Source: Neoscytalidium dimidiatum
Lineage: Eukaryota; Ascomycota; Dothideomycetes; Botryosphaeriales; Botryosphaeriaceae
Assembly: GCA_037367355.1 (NCBI GenBank)
Contig: CM074695.1
Coordinates: 4,092,001 to 4,156,000, forward strand
Direction: 5' to 3'
Length of the DNA: 64,000 nucleotides
The number at the start of each line of letters is the position of its first letter. The stretch's first letter is position 1. The notes under the pieces were generated by a model. That model was not told where the DNA came from. It did not search any database and saw only the letters and a program-made list of their open reading frames with translations. Below, piece by piece: positions 33,407-45,010 of the stretch. The position numbers and the translations under genes are program-made.

Positions 33407-35583
33407 GGTGTTGGGGACTTGAGTCGAGTATCAATGTGTGGTCTGAGGAAAGAGCTATAGGGGTTGAGGACCTCTGGTGTCTGGTTTGCCTCGAGAAAGG
33501 TTTCGTGGGATGAAGATGATTTAAAAGGGGGCGAAGGAGTGCGAGACCTCGCCCGGATGAAACTTCATCTTTGGACGCGATTGGAAAGAGCACGCTTGCT
33601 CACCGGCTCCCCTCCATGGCTGCAGTTACCTCACTCTATCCCTCACTCTGTCGGGGCGGTGGAGCACCATCGCTGCTGCCCTTTGCTCCCTCTAATTCTG
33701 CGTTACGAAAGCATTCTAGTCGTTTCGGCGATGTTCCACCGAAAGCCTTTGCACGGGGTTTGTCCGATCGTTTTAAGCGACGAGGGACAAAAATTATGTC
33801 CGGGCGCGTCTGCATCACCTTCTCATTCACCGAGTTTCAAGACGCCAAGACGAGGCTCGTGGACCTTTGGAACAACAACTGCTGCTTTCGGCAACCTGCT
33901 TATGCCAAGCTCCAGAGCGAATTTGAGCGGAAGATGGCAGCGAGGCATGGCTTATATAAGCGCTATTCGTGAGCCTATGGGCAGAGAAGCGAAATAACGT
34001 GGTGATACCAGGGTAACGCTGATGCTGACGATGTAAGAGGCTTTCAGCTCTTGTCAGGCACAGGTGGGTAGGCTCCCCTCGGCCCGAACGATATAAGCAC
34101 GGCTAAGCGGCGAACAACACTGCTCTGCAAGACCGTTGAAGAGATCCAAGTGAAACCTCTCCAATGAAGCCATTCCCCCCCACCGGACTTCATGAAAGCG
34201 ACACATGCTCAAGTGCATGAGTAATCGGTTTTTGGAGTAGGCCGCCAATGAAGCTGTGTATCGGCAGCCGGTGAGTACAAGGTGCAAAAATGAGCCAATT
34301 CTAAGCGCTAAATGCAGCTACTGGGCGCCGTCACACTTTAGCATGGGTTTCAGTGCGACCAAGCTTATAAATTCACTTCAACGTGCCACCAACGTTTGTG
34401 TGGGGACAGAAGGACATGTGCCTTAGTACAGAAGCAGGTCCTGTCAATCAAAGACATTTGCATCATGCTAGAATGTGCGTCGGCAATGAAAGCGAAAACG
34501 AGAGACCCATCGCAAAAGCGCGTGGTCATAGCCTTGGAGCCTCTAACAGCAACAGCAGTACTATCTAGAAAAGCAAAATCGCAAAGGTATGCTAACGGCT
34601 GGAATTTTGTACCGTTTTTGGTTTCAGGCTCGGCGGAGGTAGGATAACCAATTACAAAGCAGAGCATTTATCAGCAAAGCCGTGGAAACGCACTACGGCT
34701 CCAATTCTCACTTAAGATCCACCGCAGATCAGATCTCATCTCTCCTTGGCCACTCGGCACTTGGCGAAGTAGCTCGCAGAAGTCGATCCTACGGTGCCAC
34801 CGGCTGACGCTCTTTCTTCCACCCTCTTCCGGGGCTATTATAAGGGGATCTGAATTTCTGGTAGTGAAGCTCGAAAACTATCAAACCAAGACACGATGGA
34901 AACAATACCGGAATTCTACAGTGGTCTTGCTGTAGTGGTTGATTTCATTTCACAATCATCGCACGTGTTGCACGGCCGGACTTAACGAAGCGACTCTACT
35001 GGTGTTCACAATTGCGTATCGATGTGTATGCTAACTAGCCTAAAAATAGTAATGCTCAGGAAGGAAATGACCGTAAAAGATGGCAGTATGGGGTATCTCA
35101 AAGAACGGAGAGAGGATAATATCCAAACCATATACGACTTGGCGAATGCTACCGCTGAAACTCCTGAAGCGTCAATCCATCTTTAAAAAAGGGAGAAAAA
35201 TCACACCGCAAACATGTGTCAGATAAGCTCTCGATGGTGAACCGGGGCTTGTTCAAGCATGCCGGAATGTGAGCATTGAAATCCGCAAGGGAGGTGGCCC
35301 TCTCCCATTGATGTAATCCACATGTCCGGACGACCCAATGCTCTGAGACGCCTCGTCGACTCAGGACTATGAAGGTGAACTCTTCTACGGGCTGCAAGTC
35401 ACAAATGGTATCACTTGTATTCTACAGAAATTGGAAAACTTGGGTGAGCAAGTATATGCCCACGGACGGCGGCGAAAGCTTGGAGCGTGACGACGTCGAC
35501 GTTTGGGAAGATGTGGAGCTGCGGCCATATCTGATTGTCTCCCATTAGTGGCAATGCTTTTATCTGGAACCTTATTTACAAGT
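33407..35583. other. About 2.2 kb without a supportable gene
   Basis: Contains the upstream side of the GST gene and the downstream flank of the acid phosphatase. A stop-bounded minus-strand frame at 35149-35397 has no ATG or splice context. Confidence 0.45.
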
Positions 35584-37085
35584 TCAGTACCCTTCAGGTG
35601 GGTTCAATCCATCAGGAATCTCCAAATCAGTCGTGTAGTAACTGGGAAGGTCTGAATCCTTCCAAGTGTCCACGATAGACTGATGCACCTTCCGTCCAGC
35701 ATACTCGGCATCGATGTTCGGTTTCACATAGGACCTCACGGCACCGCTCCTCTCATTGAACACACCAGCATACGAGTAGTTGAAATAGCGCTGGTCCAGG
35801 GCCTGCGGGCCGCTCCACTCTCGGAGGGTATCTCCCGTCTTATCGGCAACGAGGGAGAATACGTTAGCACCGACATCGAAACGACCTAGAGTGTCGAGCT
35901 CCCAGTTGGCTTGAACGGTCGAGATCTCCGAATAATGGTCATAGAAGGTGGAGTCCGTGGTGCCGACAAGGTTTTCTGGGACAGCATCGCCGAGAAGAAT
36001 AGCGAGAACCCTATTCTGGATGGTGTATGTTTCATTCTCATCGAAAGTGACGAGAACAAGAGTGTTGTTTATGAATTTCGGGTTGTCAAGAAGAGGCTCC
36101 AGAAACGTGCGGGTCCATGTTCCTGCGACTGTCACAGATGTGTCGTGTCCGTCGGAGGCTTCGTGAGTCAGCGGTAGATCTACAACCCTGGGGACAATAG
36201 TTCTTACTCATGTTCGGAGTGATGAACATCCACTGCGGGAGAGTCTCGTTCTCCAAATCTTGCTGGAAGAGGGTCAAATTCTTGGTGACACCTAGACGTT
36301 CTGGAGAATCAAGGACGTTGCCGTAGCTCACTGGAACGAAAAGCAGTCAATACAAGAGGCATTTTCACTGACTTGAGCTTGACTTACCTGCCGGGTTGTG
36401 TTTCCGGACGTACATATTAGCTCCAGTCTTGGGGTTAGGGTATGCTACAACGAGTTAGCATCGATCAGACAGAGCCTCAATAGCTTGCTACATACAGAAT
36501 CCGGTGAATCCGGTGTACGGCTATTTTCACATCAGTCTATTGGTTTTGTCGCGAGAAAATAGACGTGGCCTACCATGTCTTCCTGGTATTCGCCCCAGCT
36601 GATTCCCTTATCTTCAAGAAGATCAATGACGGAGGATACATTCGCGTCGAATGTGGACAAGTCATCGTTGCTTCATAGTCGTTAGTAGACGTATGCAAAT
36701 ATCCTTTTTCCGTAGCAAGATTTACTTCATTCCGAAATAATCACCTCCGATTGCAGCGAGGTAGTTTGGCTGACTGGGATGAGTGACCGCGTGATAGTTG
36801 TCGAGCGTGATGCCCTTGGAGGCGAGCCATGCGAGATTGGCTTCAAGGGGTCAGCAGACGCCTCGGGCTCTGGATACGTTCTTACTCACGGTCGCCGATA
36901 GCCTTGTCATAGTCGGTGTTCTCCAACCATATGATTGCGATGCGATCAAAAGCCTTTCCCTTCACGAAACTCGTTGGGGAGAGGGTGGGAACCTCCGAGG
37001 CGCGTCTTTGTAGCTTTCCGGGCCACGCGGCGGCGTCGGCAAGGGCCAGTGAGGCCAACAGCGGTGTAGTGAAGCGTGCCAACAT
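35584..37085 (-). CDS. Secreted acid phosphatase, phosphoesterase family
   Basis: Seven exons: 36890-37085, 36726-36840, 36574-36670, 36496-36520, 36388-36444, 36208-36330 and 35584-36158. They give 395 residues; introns are 49-57 bp and exon 4 is only 25 bases. The N-terminus MLARFTTPLLASLALADAAA is a signal peptide. Conserved motifs of the PF04185-like fungal acid phosphatases follow: IIWLENTDYDKAIGD, AVTHPSQPNYLAAIGGDYFG, YVRKHNPA, QWMFITPNMTSDGHDTSV and LVLVTFDENETY. These contain the Glu-Asn, His-Pro-Ser-Gln-Pro-Asn, DGHD and FDE metal/phosphate-binding positions, so the enzyme should be active. It would release phosphate from organic phosphomonoesters outside the cell. Several N-glycosylation sequons are present. 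Multi-intron structure is usual for this family. Confidence 0.93.
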
Positions 37086-37822
37086 GGTGCCGAAGTAATG
37101 CGGCTGCTCGCACCAAGCAGAGACAAATTTGAGGAGGCGCAGGGCACCTTATGTACAAGCGGGAGGCTCCAGGGTTGGAACGCGCAAGTGAGCTTGTCCG
37201 TGGTCAGGGTGCAGGCTTTCATTCGGCCAATGTTTAAGGGCGTGAAATAAGCGGGCGGCACGGGAACGTTTGCCTTCGCTGCGGAGAGGCGGCCTAAGCT
37301 TGAATACGGAAGGTGATTGCTCCCATGAGCATGTGTGGCAGCCGGCCCGCGTGATTGGCCAAGCACTTGGCAGACCCTTGCGGCAGAGCTTCACAATTCC
37401 TGGCCGGCAACTCAGCATTTTCGGCGCTGCTGTCTGGCCACTCACCCCCCAACATGGCCACCATCAAGCATGCGGGCGCTCGAGGATCGCTTGGCTCTGC
37501 GCCTTCACCCGCCGGTCCCACCACGTTGACCGCACGTCAACCCTCACGCGCCCGGGTTCGTTGGACGGCAGACAGATATTGGAAATGCGGCTGTAACCCT
37601 ACGCACATGTCGCCACGCCGCTTTCCCGTCGAGCCGCATCTGCACGCGCCTTCCAACTGTCAAGAAGCCATTCCGCTGGGCCTGTTCAAGTGGCACCGTA
37701 TCTCTCCGTTCGTATCAACGCATGGTCTTCTCGGTGCTAGTTCTATTTTTTTTTTAGCCTCTCCCATCCAGCGTTCGATGCGTCGCCCTTAGAGAGCTAA
37801 AAACGACCAGACAGCCGGTGAA
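37086..37822. promoter_or_regulatory. Divergent region, acid phosphatase / multicopper oxidase
   Basis: 737 bp between the phosphatase ATG (minus) and the oxidase ATG (plus). It must contain both promoters. A T9 tract lies shortly before the oxidase start. No specific operator is recognised. Confidence 0.45.
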
Positions 37823-39880
37823 ATGGAGAACAAGAGCAAGGAGACATGTACCGGTGGCGGCAGTTATGCCCCCCTGAGGCAGGTTGACTCGGAGCTTGAA
37901 GAGCAGAAACAGCATGCACAGCCATCTGATGGAGATAACGGGGGTGACGAAGAGGCCCTTGGATTATTAGATGAAAACGTCGTTGCCCGAACAAAACGAC
38001 ACTGCAATCCTTCCCGGCGACAGTCGGTATTCCTCGAATTTGCCATACTCGGCCTGGTTCTCATCATCGCTCTGCTCGGCGCTCTCGCCTGGAAAAGAGG
38101 ACCTCATCATAATCATGACCCCGTGGCCGAGAGTTCGCAGAGCTCCTCTACGGATCGCCGCGGAAAGTATGATCTTGACCCTGACTGGGATTTCGGTGCG
38201 GCGCCGCAGGTTCGCGAATACCACTGGACCATCCGAGACGTCGAGCTTCGCCCGGACGGCGTGAAGCGGCCGATGATAACTATCAATGGCGAATTTCCCG
38301 GACCTATGATTGAATGCAATCAAGGCGATACGCTTCGTGTTCACGTACACAACGAAGCCGTCAACTCGACCTCGTTTCATTGGCACGGCATCTACCAAAA
38401 CGGCACGACTTTTATGGATGGCACTGTTGGGGTTAGCCAATGTCCCATTGCACCAAGCTCCAGCTTAACTTATGAATTCAAAGTTGACAAAGAATCCGGT
38501 ACTTATTGGTACCACGCACACATGGCGATGCAGGGCTCAGACGGTCTCTTTGGCCCCTTGGTCATTCATTCAAAGGATGAGCGACAAGTTCAACAGCTTG
38601 ACTATGCTTCGGACCGGGTGATCATGGTTCAAGATTACTATCACGATCTCACAAGCGCGTTGATGCCCCGCTACCTGGCGCCCGACAATGAAAATGCAGA
38701 ACCAGTCCCCGACGGCGGCCTTATTAACGGCATGAATAAGAGAGACTGCAACGCAATACATGGCCGAGATTGTGACAACTCTGGTGCACATCTGGCTACT
38801 TTTGGCCTCGAATCAAATAAGCACCACCGTCTCCGAATCATCAACACGGGAGCTTTTGCCGAATTTCAAGTCAAGATCGACGAACACATGTTTGCCGTGA
38901 CAGAAGTGGATGGTACAAATATTGTTCCTACATACTACCACAGGCTTAACATCCACCCTGGACAACGCTACAGCATCGTTATCAATACAAACGTCACAGA
39001 GCGTGACTCATTTTGGTTAAGAGCAAAGATGGTGGAGGCGTGCTTCGCCGAAGAGAACCCCAACATGGAACCTGAAGTACGGGCAATCGTCCAATATATT
39101 CGCGAAGACAACTTAGCGGAACCAAAGGAACCATCGAGTATGGACTGGAATGATGTCGTTGACATGCAATGTCTCGATATGAATACAACAGAGTTACAGC
39201 CTGTTGAAAAGATAACTCCACCAGTTGCGGACACCACGCTTTACCTCCGCTCCAACTTTGAAATAGGCAATTGGAGGCTGAGCCGAGGCTTCTTCAACAG
39301 TTCTTCCTGGCGTCCATCCCTATCGTCGCCAAGCCTCCACCGTGTGATCGATGGGATCGAAAGCCACAACGCGAGCTTTCTGCCCGACCCCGAGAATCCC
39401 TTCAAAATCAACGACGTCGGTTTTGACATCGGACCCGAACTTGTCTACCAGACCACCGGCATCCGCACGTTAGATATCCTTATCTCCAACTTCGACGACG
39501 GCAATCATCCACTCCACCTCCACGGCTACAAGTACTTTGTTCTCGCATCCGGCCACGGCTACCCACCGGCGGACCTGTACGCGAATCTCGATGTCTCGAA
39601 CCCTCTAAGGCGCGATACAGCCTCCATCGAGGCATTTGGCTGGATGCTGCTGCGCCTCGTCGCGGACAATCCGGGCGTCTGGGCCTTCCACTGCCACATC
39701 GGCTGGCACACCGAGGCGGGCATGCTGATGCAGTTCGCGACGCGCGTCGACGAGCTTGCAAGCAGTCCAATCCCACAGGCGCATCTCGACCTCTGCAAAG
39801 CGGAGGGTCTGGAGCGGGGCGCTTCGCCACCAGACTCGACATGGTTTGGAGATTTTGGGGATTTCGATCCCGACCAGTGA
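37823..39880 (+). CDS. Membrane-anchored multicopper oxidase (laccase-like)
   Basis: Single exon, 685 residues. Unlike secreted laccases it has a hydrophilic N-terminus of about 65 residues and then a transmembrane segment at about 69-90, LEFAILGLVLIIALLGALAW. It should therefore be a type II membrane protein with its oxidase domains outside the cytosol. The copper-binding motifs are complete: HWHG (with IYQNGT), YWYHAHMAMQG, HPLHLHGYKYFVLASG and FHCHIGWHTEAGM. Met at the axial position after HCHIGWH suits a type 1 copper of moderate potential. Substrates could be phenols, metals or pigment precursors. Fet3-type ferroxidases carry a C-terminal anchor instead, so I do not call it a ferroxidase. 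It converges on a Zn2Cys6 regulator, stops 31 bp apart. Confidence 0.92.
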   Translation: MENKSKETCTGGGSYAPLRQVDSELEEQKQHAQPSDGDNGGDEEALGLLDENVVARTKRHCNPSRRQSVFLEFAILGLVLIIALLGALAWKRGPHHNHDPVAESSQSSSTDRRGKYDLDPDWDFGAAPQVREYHWTIRDVELRPDGVKRPMITINGEFPGPMIECNQGDTLRVHVHNEAVNSTSFHWHGIYQNGTTFMDGTVGVSQCPIAPSSSLTYEFKVDKESGTYWYHAHMAMQGSDGLFGPLVIHSKDERQVQQLDYASDRVIMVQDYYHDLTSALMPRYLAPDNENAEPVPDGGLINGMNKRDCNAIHGRDCDNSGAHLATFGLESNKHHRLRIINTGAFAEFQVKIDEHMFAVTEVDGTNIVPTYYHRLNIHPGQRYSIVINTNVTERDSFWLRAKMVEACFAEENPNMEPEVRAIVQYIREDNLAEPKEPSSMDWNDVVDMQCLDMNTTELQPVEKITPPVADTTLYLRSNFEIGNWRLSRGFFNSSSWRPSLSSPSLHRVIDGIESHNASFLPDPENPFKINDVGFDIGPELVYQTTGIRTLDILISNFDDGNHPLHLHGYKYFVLASGHGYPPADLYANLDVSNPLRRDTASIEAFGWMLLRLVADNPGVWAFHCHIGWHTEAGMLMQFATRVDELASSPIPQAHLDLCKAEGLERGASPPDSTWFGDFGDFDPDQ

Positions 39881-39911
39881 AAGAATCGAAATCGTGGAAT
39901 GCTCTCTGCTT

Positions 39912-41513
39912 TCACGCCAGACTAATCCACTTCCCCGGCACGCCGATCTCGTGCTTCGGCCACTCGCCCTCGAGGTTGAGGTCCCATCTGCGGTACTCGC
40001 CCTCGACGAGGCGACGCGCCAGCCGCACGCTGCCGAGGTTGCGCAACCGCTGCATCTCGATCAGCCGGTCCAGCACGAAGCGGCGGTGGTCCTCGTTCTC
40101 GGGGCTCGCCCGGCCGAGCACGAAGAGCGGCCACAGCAGAGTCGGGGTGGTGGGGAGGGTGGAGAGTTGGGAGACGAGCGTGGAGATGAGGTCGGCTTTG
40201 TGGGTGGGCGCGAATTGGGTGGTTTCGGATTGGAGTAAGGAGGAGAAGCGATCGTGCAGGTAGATGAGGGCTGTTGTGCGCTTGCATTCAGCTACGCGTA
40301 TGAGGTTGGCGCTGTTCATGGCCGTGGGCGGTGCGATTTGCGGGATGGCTTGGATGATGGTAGACAGCTCTTCCCACGTGATCCGGATCTGTTCGAGTTC
40401 CTGGCCTGTTAGGGGGCGCTCTTGTTGTAATGCCGTATACTGTGACGCGTCAGCAGAAGTTCGATCGATCAGGCTCAGCAAGCCGCGTGAACAGCCCATC
40501 AATGCATCTATCTCCTCCATGCAGTCGTCTTCCAGCCACGTTTGCTTCGGGAGGCCCGAGTCCGTCTCCTGCGCTGTCAGTCCCATGATCTGATGCGCGA
40601 CGAAATACATCACAAAGAATTTAGTCAGCGCTTGAGCCTCTGTTTGCGCCTGGCTGGTCTTCCGTACGTGCTCCAGGACGCTCAGGCCGCCTTTGAGGTG
40701 CGTCATCCACGATTCGTCGCAGCCATCGGAGATGTCGTAGAAGCAAAGCATTAGGACCGTCGCTACGAATGGCCATCCAACGATGCCAGCATCGATGCTT
40801 GACTGCAAACCGTTCATCGCTCGGGCCTTGTACAGCCATGCCTCGCGCTCATACCGGTTGTCGTTGAGGAGCCGCAGCTGGTTCGCCGCGACGGAGAGGA
40901 TGGCGGACTGCAGGGGCGCGTAGGACAGTGCCATTGGGGTGATGTACCGCAGGTACGGGTTGTGCGTCGGACTCAGCGAGCAATTGGGGCAGATGAAGGA
41001 CGTGAAGTAATCCAGCAGATACGCCTCCTTCTGGGACGCCACGCCGCCGACTGACGGACCCCGAGCAATCGAGACGCACGCATCGAATCCATCTCCCGCT
41101 GCGAGAACCGCCCCCCCTTTCGCGTCCCCCTCCAACGAGCCTTCCTCTTCATCCCCGTTCCCCACCGCCCCCTCCTCCCGCAGATGCGCGTACGTCGTGT
41201 TCAGCAAAATCGGCCGCCGCCCCCCCGTGTCCAGGAACACCTGCCCCACCGCGCTCTTCTTGGCCCCCTTCTTCGCCTTCTTCGCCCCGCGCGACCACAC
41301 GCCCTCCCGCCCCAGACAGATCCCGCGCTGCACCGCGTCCTCCTTCCAGAGCAGCTTGATCCCGTACGCGCACGCGAGGCCGAGCCGCTGGCACCGCGAG
41401 CAGGACGGCCGCTCTTCCTGGCACCGGCTGTGCGCTTGCTTGCACGGCCAGCAGCCGGTGCGTCGGCGGGCCTCGCCGGGAAAGGGTAGGGCGGTGGTAG
41501 GCGTGCGCGGCAT
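39912..41513 (-). CDS. Zn(II)2Cys6 transcription factor with fungal-specific domain
   Basis: Single exon. The frame is open to 41585 but only from a TTG; the ATG at 41513 gives 533 residues. The zinc cluster sits close to the N-terminus, RRTGCWPCKQAHSRCQEERP then SCSRCQRLGLACAY, with spacing CX2CX6CX6CX2CX6C. A basic linker (KKAKKGAKKS) follows, then a helical regulatory region with LDYFTSFICPNCSLSP, PFVATVLMLCFYDISDG and FVMYFVAHQIMG, in the style of the PF11951 group. It is predicted to bind CGG-type half-sites. The partner is unknown, although the tail-to-tail oxidase is a candidate by position. Oligo-T and oligo-G tracts lie just upstream (41521-41545 and about 41681-41693). Confidence 0.9.
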   Translation of the reverse strand: MPRTPTTALPFPGEARRRTGCWPCKQAHSRCQEERPSCSRCQRLGLACAYGIKLLWKEDAVQRGICLGREGVWSRGAKKAKKGAKKSAVGQVFLDTGGRRPILLNTTYAHLREEGAVGNGDEEEGSLEGDAKGGAVLAAGDGFDACVSIARGPSVGGVASQKEAYLLDYFTSFICPNCSLSPTHNPYLRYITPMALSYAPLQSAILSVAANQLRLLNDNRYEREAWLYKARAMNGLQSSIDAGIVGWPFVATVLMLCFYDISDGCDESWMTHLKGGLSVLEHVRKTSQAQTEAQALTKFFVMYFVAHQIMGLTAQETDSGLPKQTWLEDDCMEEIDALMGCSRGLLSLIDRTSADASQYTALQQERPLTGQELEQIRITWEELSTIIQAIPQIAPPTAMNSANLIRVAECKRTTALIYLHDRFSSLLQSETTQFAPTHKADLISTLVSQLSTLPTTPTLLWPLFVLGRASPENEDHRRFVLDRLIEMQRLRNLGSVRLARRLVEGEYRRWDLNLEGEWPKHEIGVPGKWISLA

Positions 41514-42351
41514 GTCGTCTTTTTGTTTTTTGTTTTTTTTTTTTGCGGGCGGTTTCGTCCTCCTCTTCTCTTTGGGGGATGGCAAGGTAGCGGGCTATCC
41601 GGGTTTTTTTTCCTGCGGTGGTGCAATCGCCGGGATGTGCGGGATGCAGGGTTGGGTTTCGGGCTCCGGGACGGTCCGAGGGGGGGGGGGGGGATCGAAA
41701 CGAGGGACCGGGTGGAAGGGTCTGACGATGTGCAGACAGGCTGCTCTGGGAGCGGTGCTGCTGGGATGGAAGACGCGTTGAGGATGTGAGATACGAGATG
41801 CGATGATGTCTTCGTCTCGGACGTAGTTCTGGTGCCGACAGGGTCTTGCGGGCTGTTGCCGGTCTTGAGCCGACTTTACTGCTAGAGAGCTGTGCTAACG
41901 GAGGCGCAGGCCCTAGGGAGACGAGCGCACGCGAGATGACTGACGCTTCGAGGTCTGAGGTGGCGTGAATGAAGTGTACGGAAAAGAAGAGGCGGCGAAG
42001 TTGAATGATTGCCTGTTATCGCGAGGCCACTGATTGTGATGAACCCTGGCTCGAGTCATTGGTGGACCCACTTCCCCGCATTACGATGACGCCCCGGGGA
42101 CGCGTCCACTCAGAAATTTGCCCGAGAAGCGGTGGGCGTAAGGTTCCTTTTACTGGAACTGAGATATACGTCAGAGTCGATTGCGCAGAAGGAGATTGCT
42201 CGAAGCTCGTATAGGAGGGTTTATGTCTATTATGCTGGGTGTTCACGGCTGCAAGCGACGGACTCTACTATGTACGCAGGTGCATGGATCAGGATAAGGC
42301 CGACCGAATGCTGGCTGGTAAATCTACACTTGACTCGTGGGCTAACTCATG
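41514..42351. other. Upstream region of the Zn2Cys6 gene
   Basis: About 840 bp with no gene supported. It holds an interrupted oligo-T run starting at 41521 and a poly-G run at about 41681-41693, both prone to sequencing error, then unremarkable sequence to the permease stop. Confidence 0.45.
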
Positions 42352-44221
42352 TCACGTAGTATACTTGAATCCCTTCTGCTCAAAATCCGTCTGGTCGAGC
42401 AAAAGCTCAATAACCTCCTCATTTGTATCCACATGCTCTTCTGACCCGGTTGACCGCTTGTTTTGAAAGACGCAGAGAGCCCAGTATGCGCAAATCAGGC
42501 CGATGCAAACGCAGTAGCAAACTATCATGGCCACGACACCACCCGTGTATTCAGGCGCTTGGTCGGCTCTGAAAGTTTGCGGGCCAATCAAATTTCCAAC
42601 GGCGTAACCAATGTAGAGGATTGCGAATACGACCGTCTTCTTGGTATTTCCGGCAGTGTTGGCCTGAGCGAGGCCGATTCCAACCACGTACGGACCAAAA
42701 TAAGTGTAGAGCTGCATCTGTCAGCCTATTGTTTGCGATTCGAGTCGTACTCCCGGGACTTACCAAGTATATGCCAACCATTTGGCCAGCGACATTACCA
42801 CGTGGCACAGCGTACACGACAGCGGTGCCAATGATGGGGACGATGCAGGCAGCCACTGTGACGAGACAGCGTCGATTTGCCCACTTAGCCCCTGCGTAAG
42901 AGAACACAAAGGCTGAGATCGTACTCATGACGCCTGTCGGCATGCTGAGCAAGGAGGCATCAACAGAAGAAAACCCCAGGTTCGCGATGATGATGCTATT
43001 AAAGGTTGTGAGACCACCATTGGGAATATTGATTGCGATGTTGAAGAAGAAGATTAGCCCTGCGGAATATGAGCAAAATACTGTATAGCGCGAATTAGGA
43101 CCGCCTTACAAGTCTTTGGATCAATGAACGCTTCTTTGACTTGAGACCATTTCCATTCCTTATTGGCCACGCCAGTCTTGTTCGTAGCCACACGCTTCAC
43201 GAGATGGTATTTCTCTTCTTTGCTCAGAAATATAGCTTCCATCGGAGTGGCAGGCAGTACGATGATGACGAAAATGGACCAGGCAAAGGTTACCGAGCCT
43301 GGAGCATACGCCATTAACATCTTGGATATCTTTGGAGTCTAGAAATATGCTTACCAATGATGAGGAACAGGTACTGCCATATTGCCAAAGCACCATCTAT
43401 ATGACCAATAGCCCAGGACAGAAAGCCGTTAATCACAGAGCTGGCAGCTGCGAACACTAGAGCATTCCTGGGGGGTTGTTCCTCTTTCTTGTAGAACGAT
43501 GCGATGATCAGCGAGATACCGGGGACAATAATTGCCTCGAAACAGCCTGTATTTTCATGAATTTCACTGGCTCCATTTATATAGTAGACATTACTAACCC
43601 ATCAGGAAGCGGAGTGCCATCAGACTACTCCAGTTTTTGCAGGCCGCCATGAGCAACGCCATGGTGGACCACCCAAGGCTACATCCACAAAGGAACTTTG
43701 CCGAAGGGAGCTTCTGGATGAGGTATGAGGCGGGAAACATGCCGGTTAATGCCTGAAGGTGTCAGAAGTGATCGGTTCTCAAAGATAAAGACTGGTATTC
43801 GAGGCTTACTCCCAGCGACAGGATTGAACCCAACCATGAATACTGTTGCCCGACGAGGTTGGTATCCGTCCGGAGTCCATAGATAGCTGCAGTGCTCAGT
43901 GATACTTTGTCGACAGCACCAAAGGTTGCGGTGAGAAAGAGCTATTGGTCCACACCTGTCAGAGTCTTGGGCTTTGGTGATTTTTCTCGCGGAGGGGCGA
44001 GGAAGTTTTGAAGCAGAATCTATGCGCCCACTCACCATCGGAATCATAATCCAGTCCACTTTCCTGACCAGTCTCTTCTCCTGCTCTGCAGTCAAAGGAG
44101 GGTATTCCTCAGTTTCTGCAAGGAACTGTGCGGCTTGGTCGACATCTCTGACGATGCCGACCTTGTGATCGACGCTTTGGCGTTCAGCATCCATGTGAGG
44201 CGATTTCTCGTGAATGGACAT
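42352..44221 (-). CDS. MFS permease, allantoate permease (Dal5-like) family
   Basis: Seven exons: 44036-44221, 43810-43941, 43599-43752, 43355-43546, 43110-43298, 42764-43059 and 42352-42717. They give 504 residues; introns are 46-94 bp. The cytosolic N-terminus ends in LVRKVDWIMIPM, the usual lead into helix 1 of the anion:cation symporter family. The family continues with LFLTATFGAVDKVSLSTAAI, GLRTDTNLVGQQYSWLGSIL, ALTGMFPASYLIQKLP and FLMGCFEAIIVPGISLIIAS. Relatives import allantoate, nicotinate, pantothenate, biotin precursors and other small carboxylates or ureides by proton symport. Its head-to-head position beside a hydantoinase/oxoprolinase suggests import of that enzyme's substrate. 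Confidence 0.92.
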
Positions 44222-45010
44222 GGTGGAAAGACAGTTAAGTGTATTGATGTGAGAAGTGACCTGCCGAGTGCTGAGGAGCTGCGACGCAGACTCAAGGATT
44301 TATTGTTGGGCACCAGCGGCGCCTCCGAGCGGCAGCCTCTTCTGCCCATTCGTCTTATCGTAAGGGATTCCATTCCAGATAAGTGAAACCAGGCGCGGAG
44401 ACGAATCGGCCTGACGATGAACATGTATTCTCCGGATTTGCGAAGCGGTGCTTGACACGCAGGATGGCAGGGGTTGAGAAAGAAGGATGGTCGATACGGC
44501 GCAGGCTAGTCCTGATTGGGGACACTAAGCGCCACTCGGTATGGTCTCCATCCTCCCGGTTGCACTTATCACCATGCCTCCGCAAACGCCCTCCCGCTGT
44601 GACACCAGATATCGCATGTACCTTCCAGGCCTCCTGACCTCCTCGGATTGCATATCGACTCTTCCGCCGAAGCCTCACATGGTGCCACAGCGTCCGTGTA
44701 GCGGACTCGGCTCATATCGCCCCTCCCGACCTGAGACCCGAGTCCACCCCATCCTTGGCCACGAGCCAGATGCTATCGAGTCTGGCGCCTGGCAAATGAC
44801 ATGCTCCGCCTGTCTCGCTTTGCAGTAGGGCATTCCGGTGGTGCTGGCCGTCTCGAGGCCTTTTCTGCCGTATCGACCAACTCAGGAAGTGGGGCGAACA
44901 ACTACACGTGCTAGCGCGCAAGAATCCTGCCTATCCTGCCTGCTATAAAACAGCTCCCTCTTTCAGCTGCTTGGATCGATTTCTGAAATGGCCAAGTACA
45001 GAGCGCAAAT
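44222..45010. promoter_or_regulatory. Shared divergent region, permease / oxoprolinase
   Basis: 789 bp separates the two ATGs. A TATA-like TATAAAA is at 44944-44950, about 60 bp before the oxoprolinase ATG. The region must contain both promoters, so the pair could be co-regulated. No operator is recognised. Confidence 0.6.
44944..44950 (+). promoter_or_regulatory. TATA box candidate for the oxoprolinase gene
   Basis: TATAAAA placed 61 bp upstream of the chosen ATG at 45011. An earlier out-of-frame ATG at 44988 lies about 38 bp from the TATA box, so whether it is transcribed depends on the exact start site. Confidence 0.5.

Noticed and set aside
35149..35397. 82-codon minus-strand frame
   Set aside because: Starts only at a non-ATG codon, has no supported splice acceptor and no recognised family.
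41514..41585. 24-residue Lys-rich extension of the Zn2Cys6 protein
   Set aside because: The start would be TTG and the extension comes from an oligo-T tract; the ATG at 41513 is sufficient.
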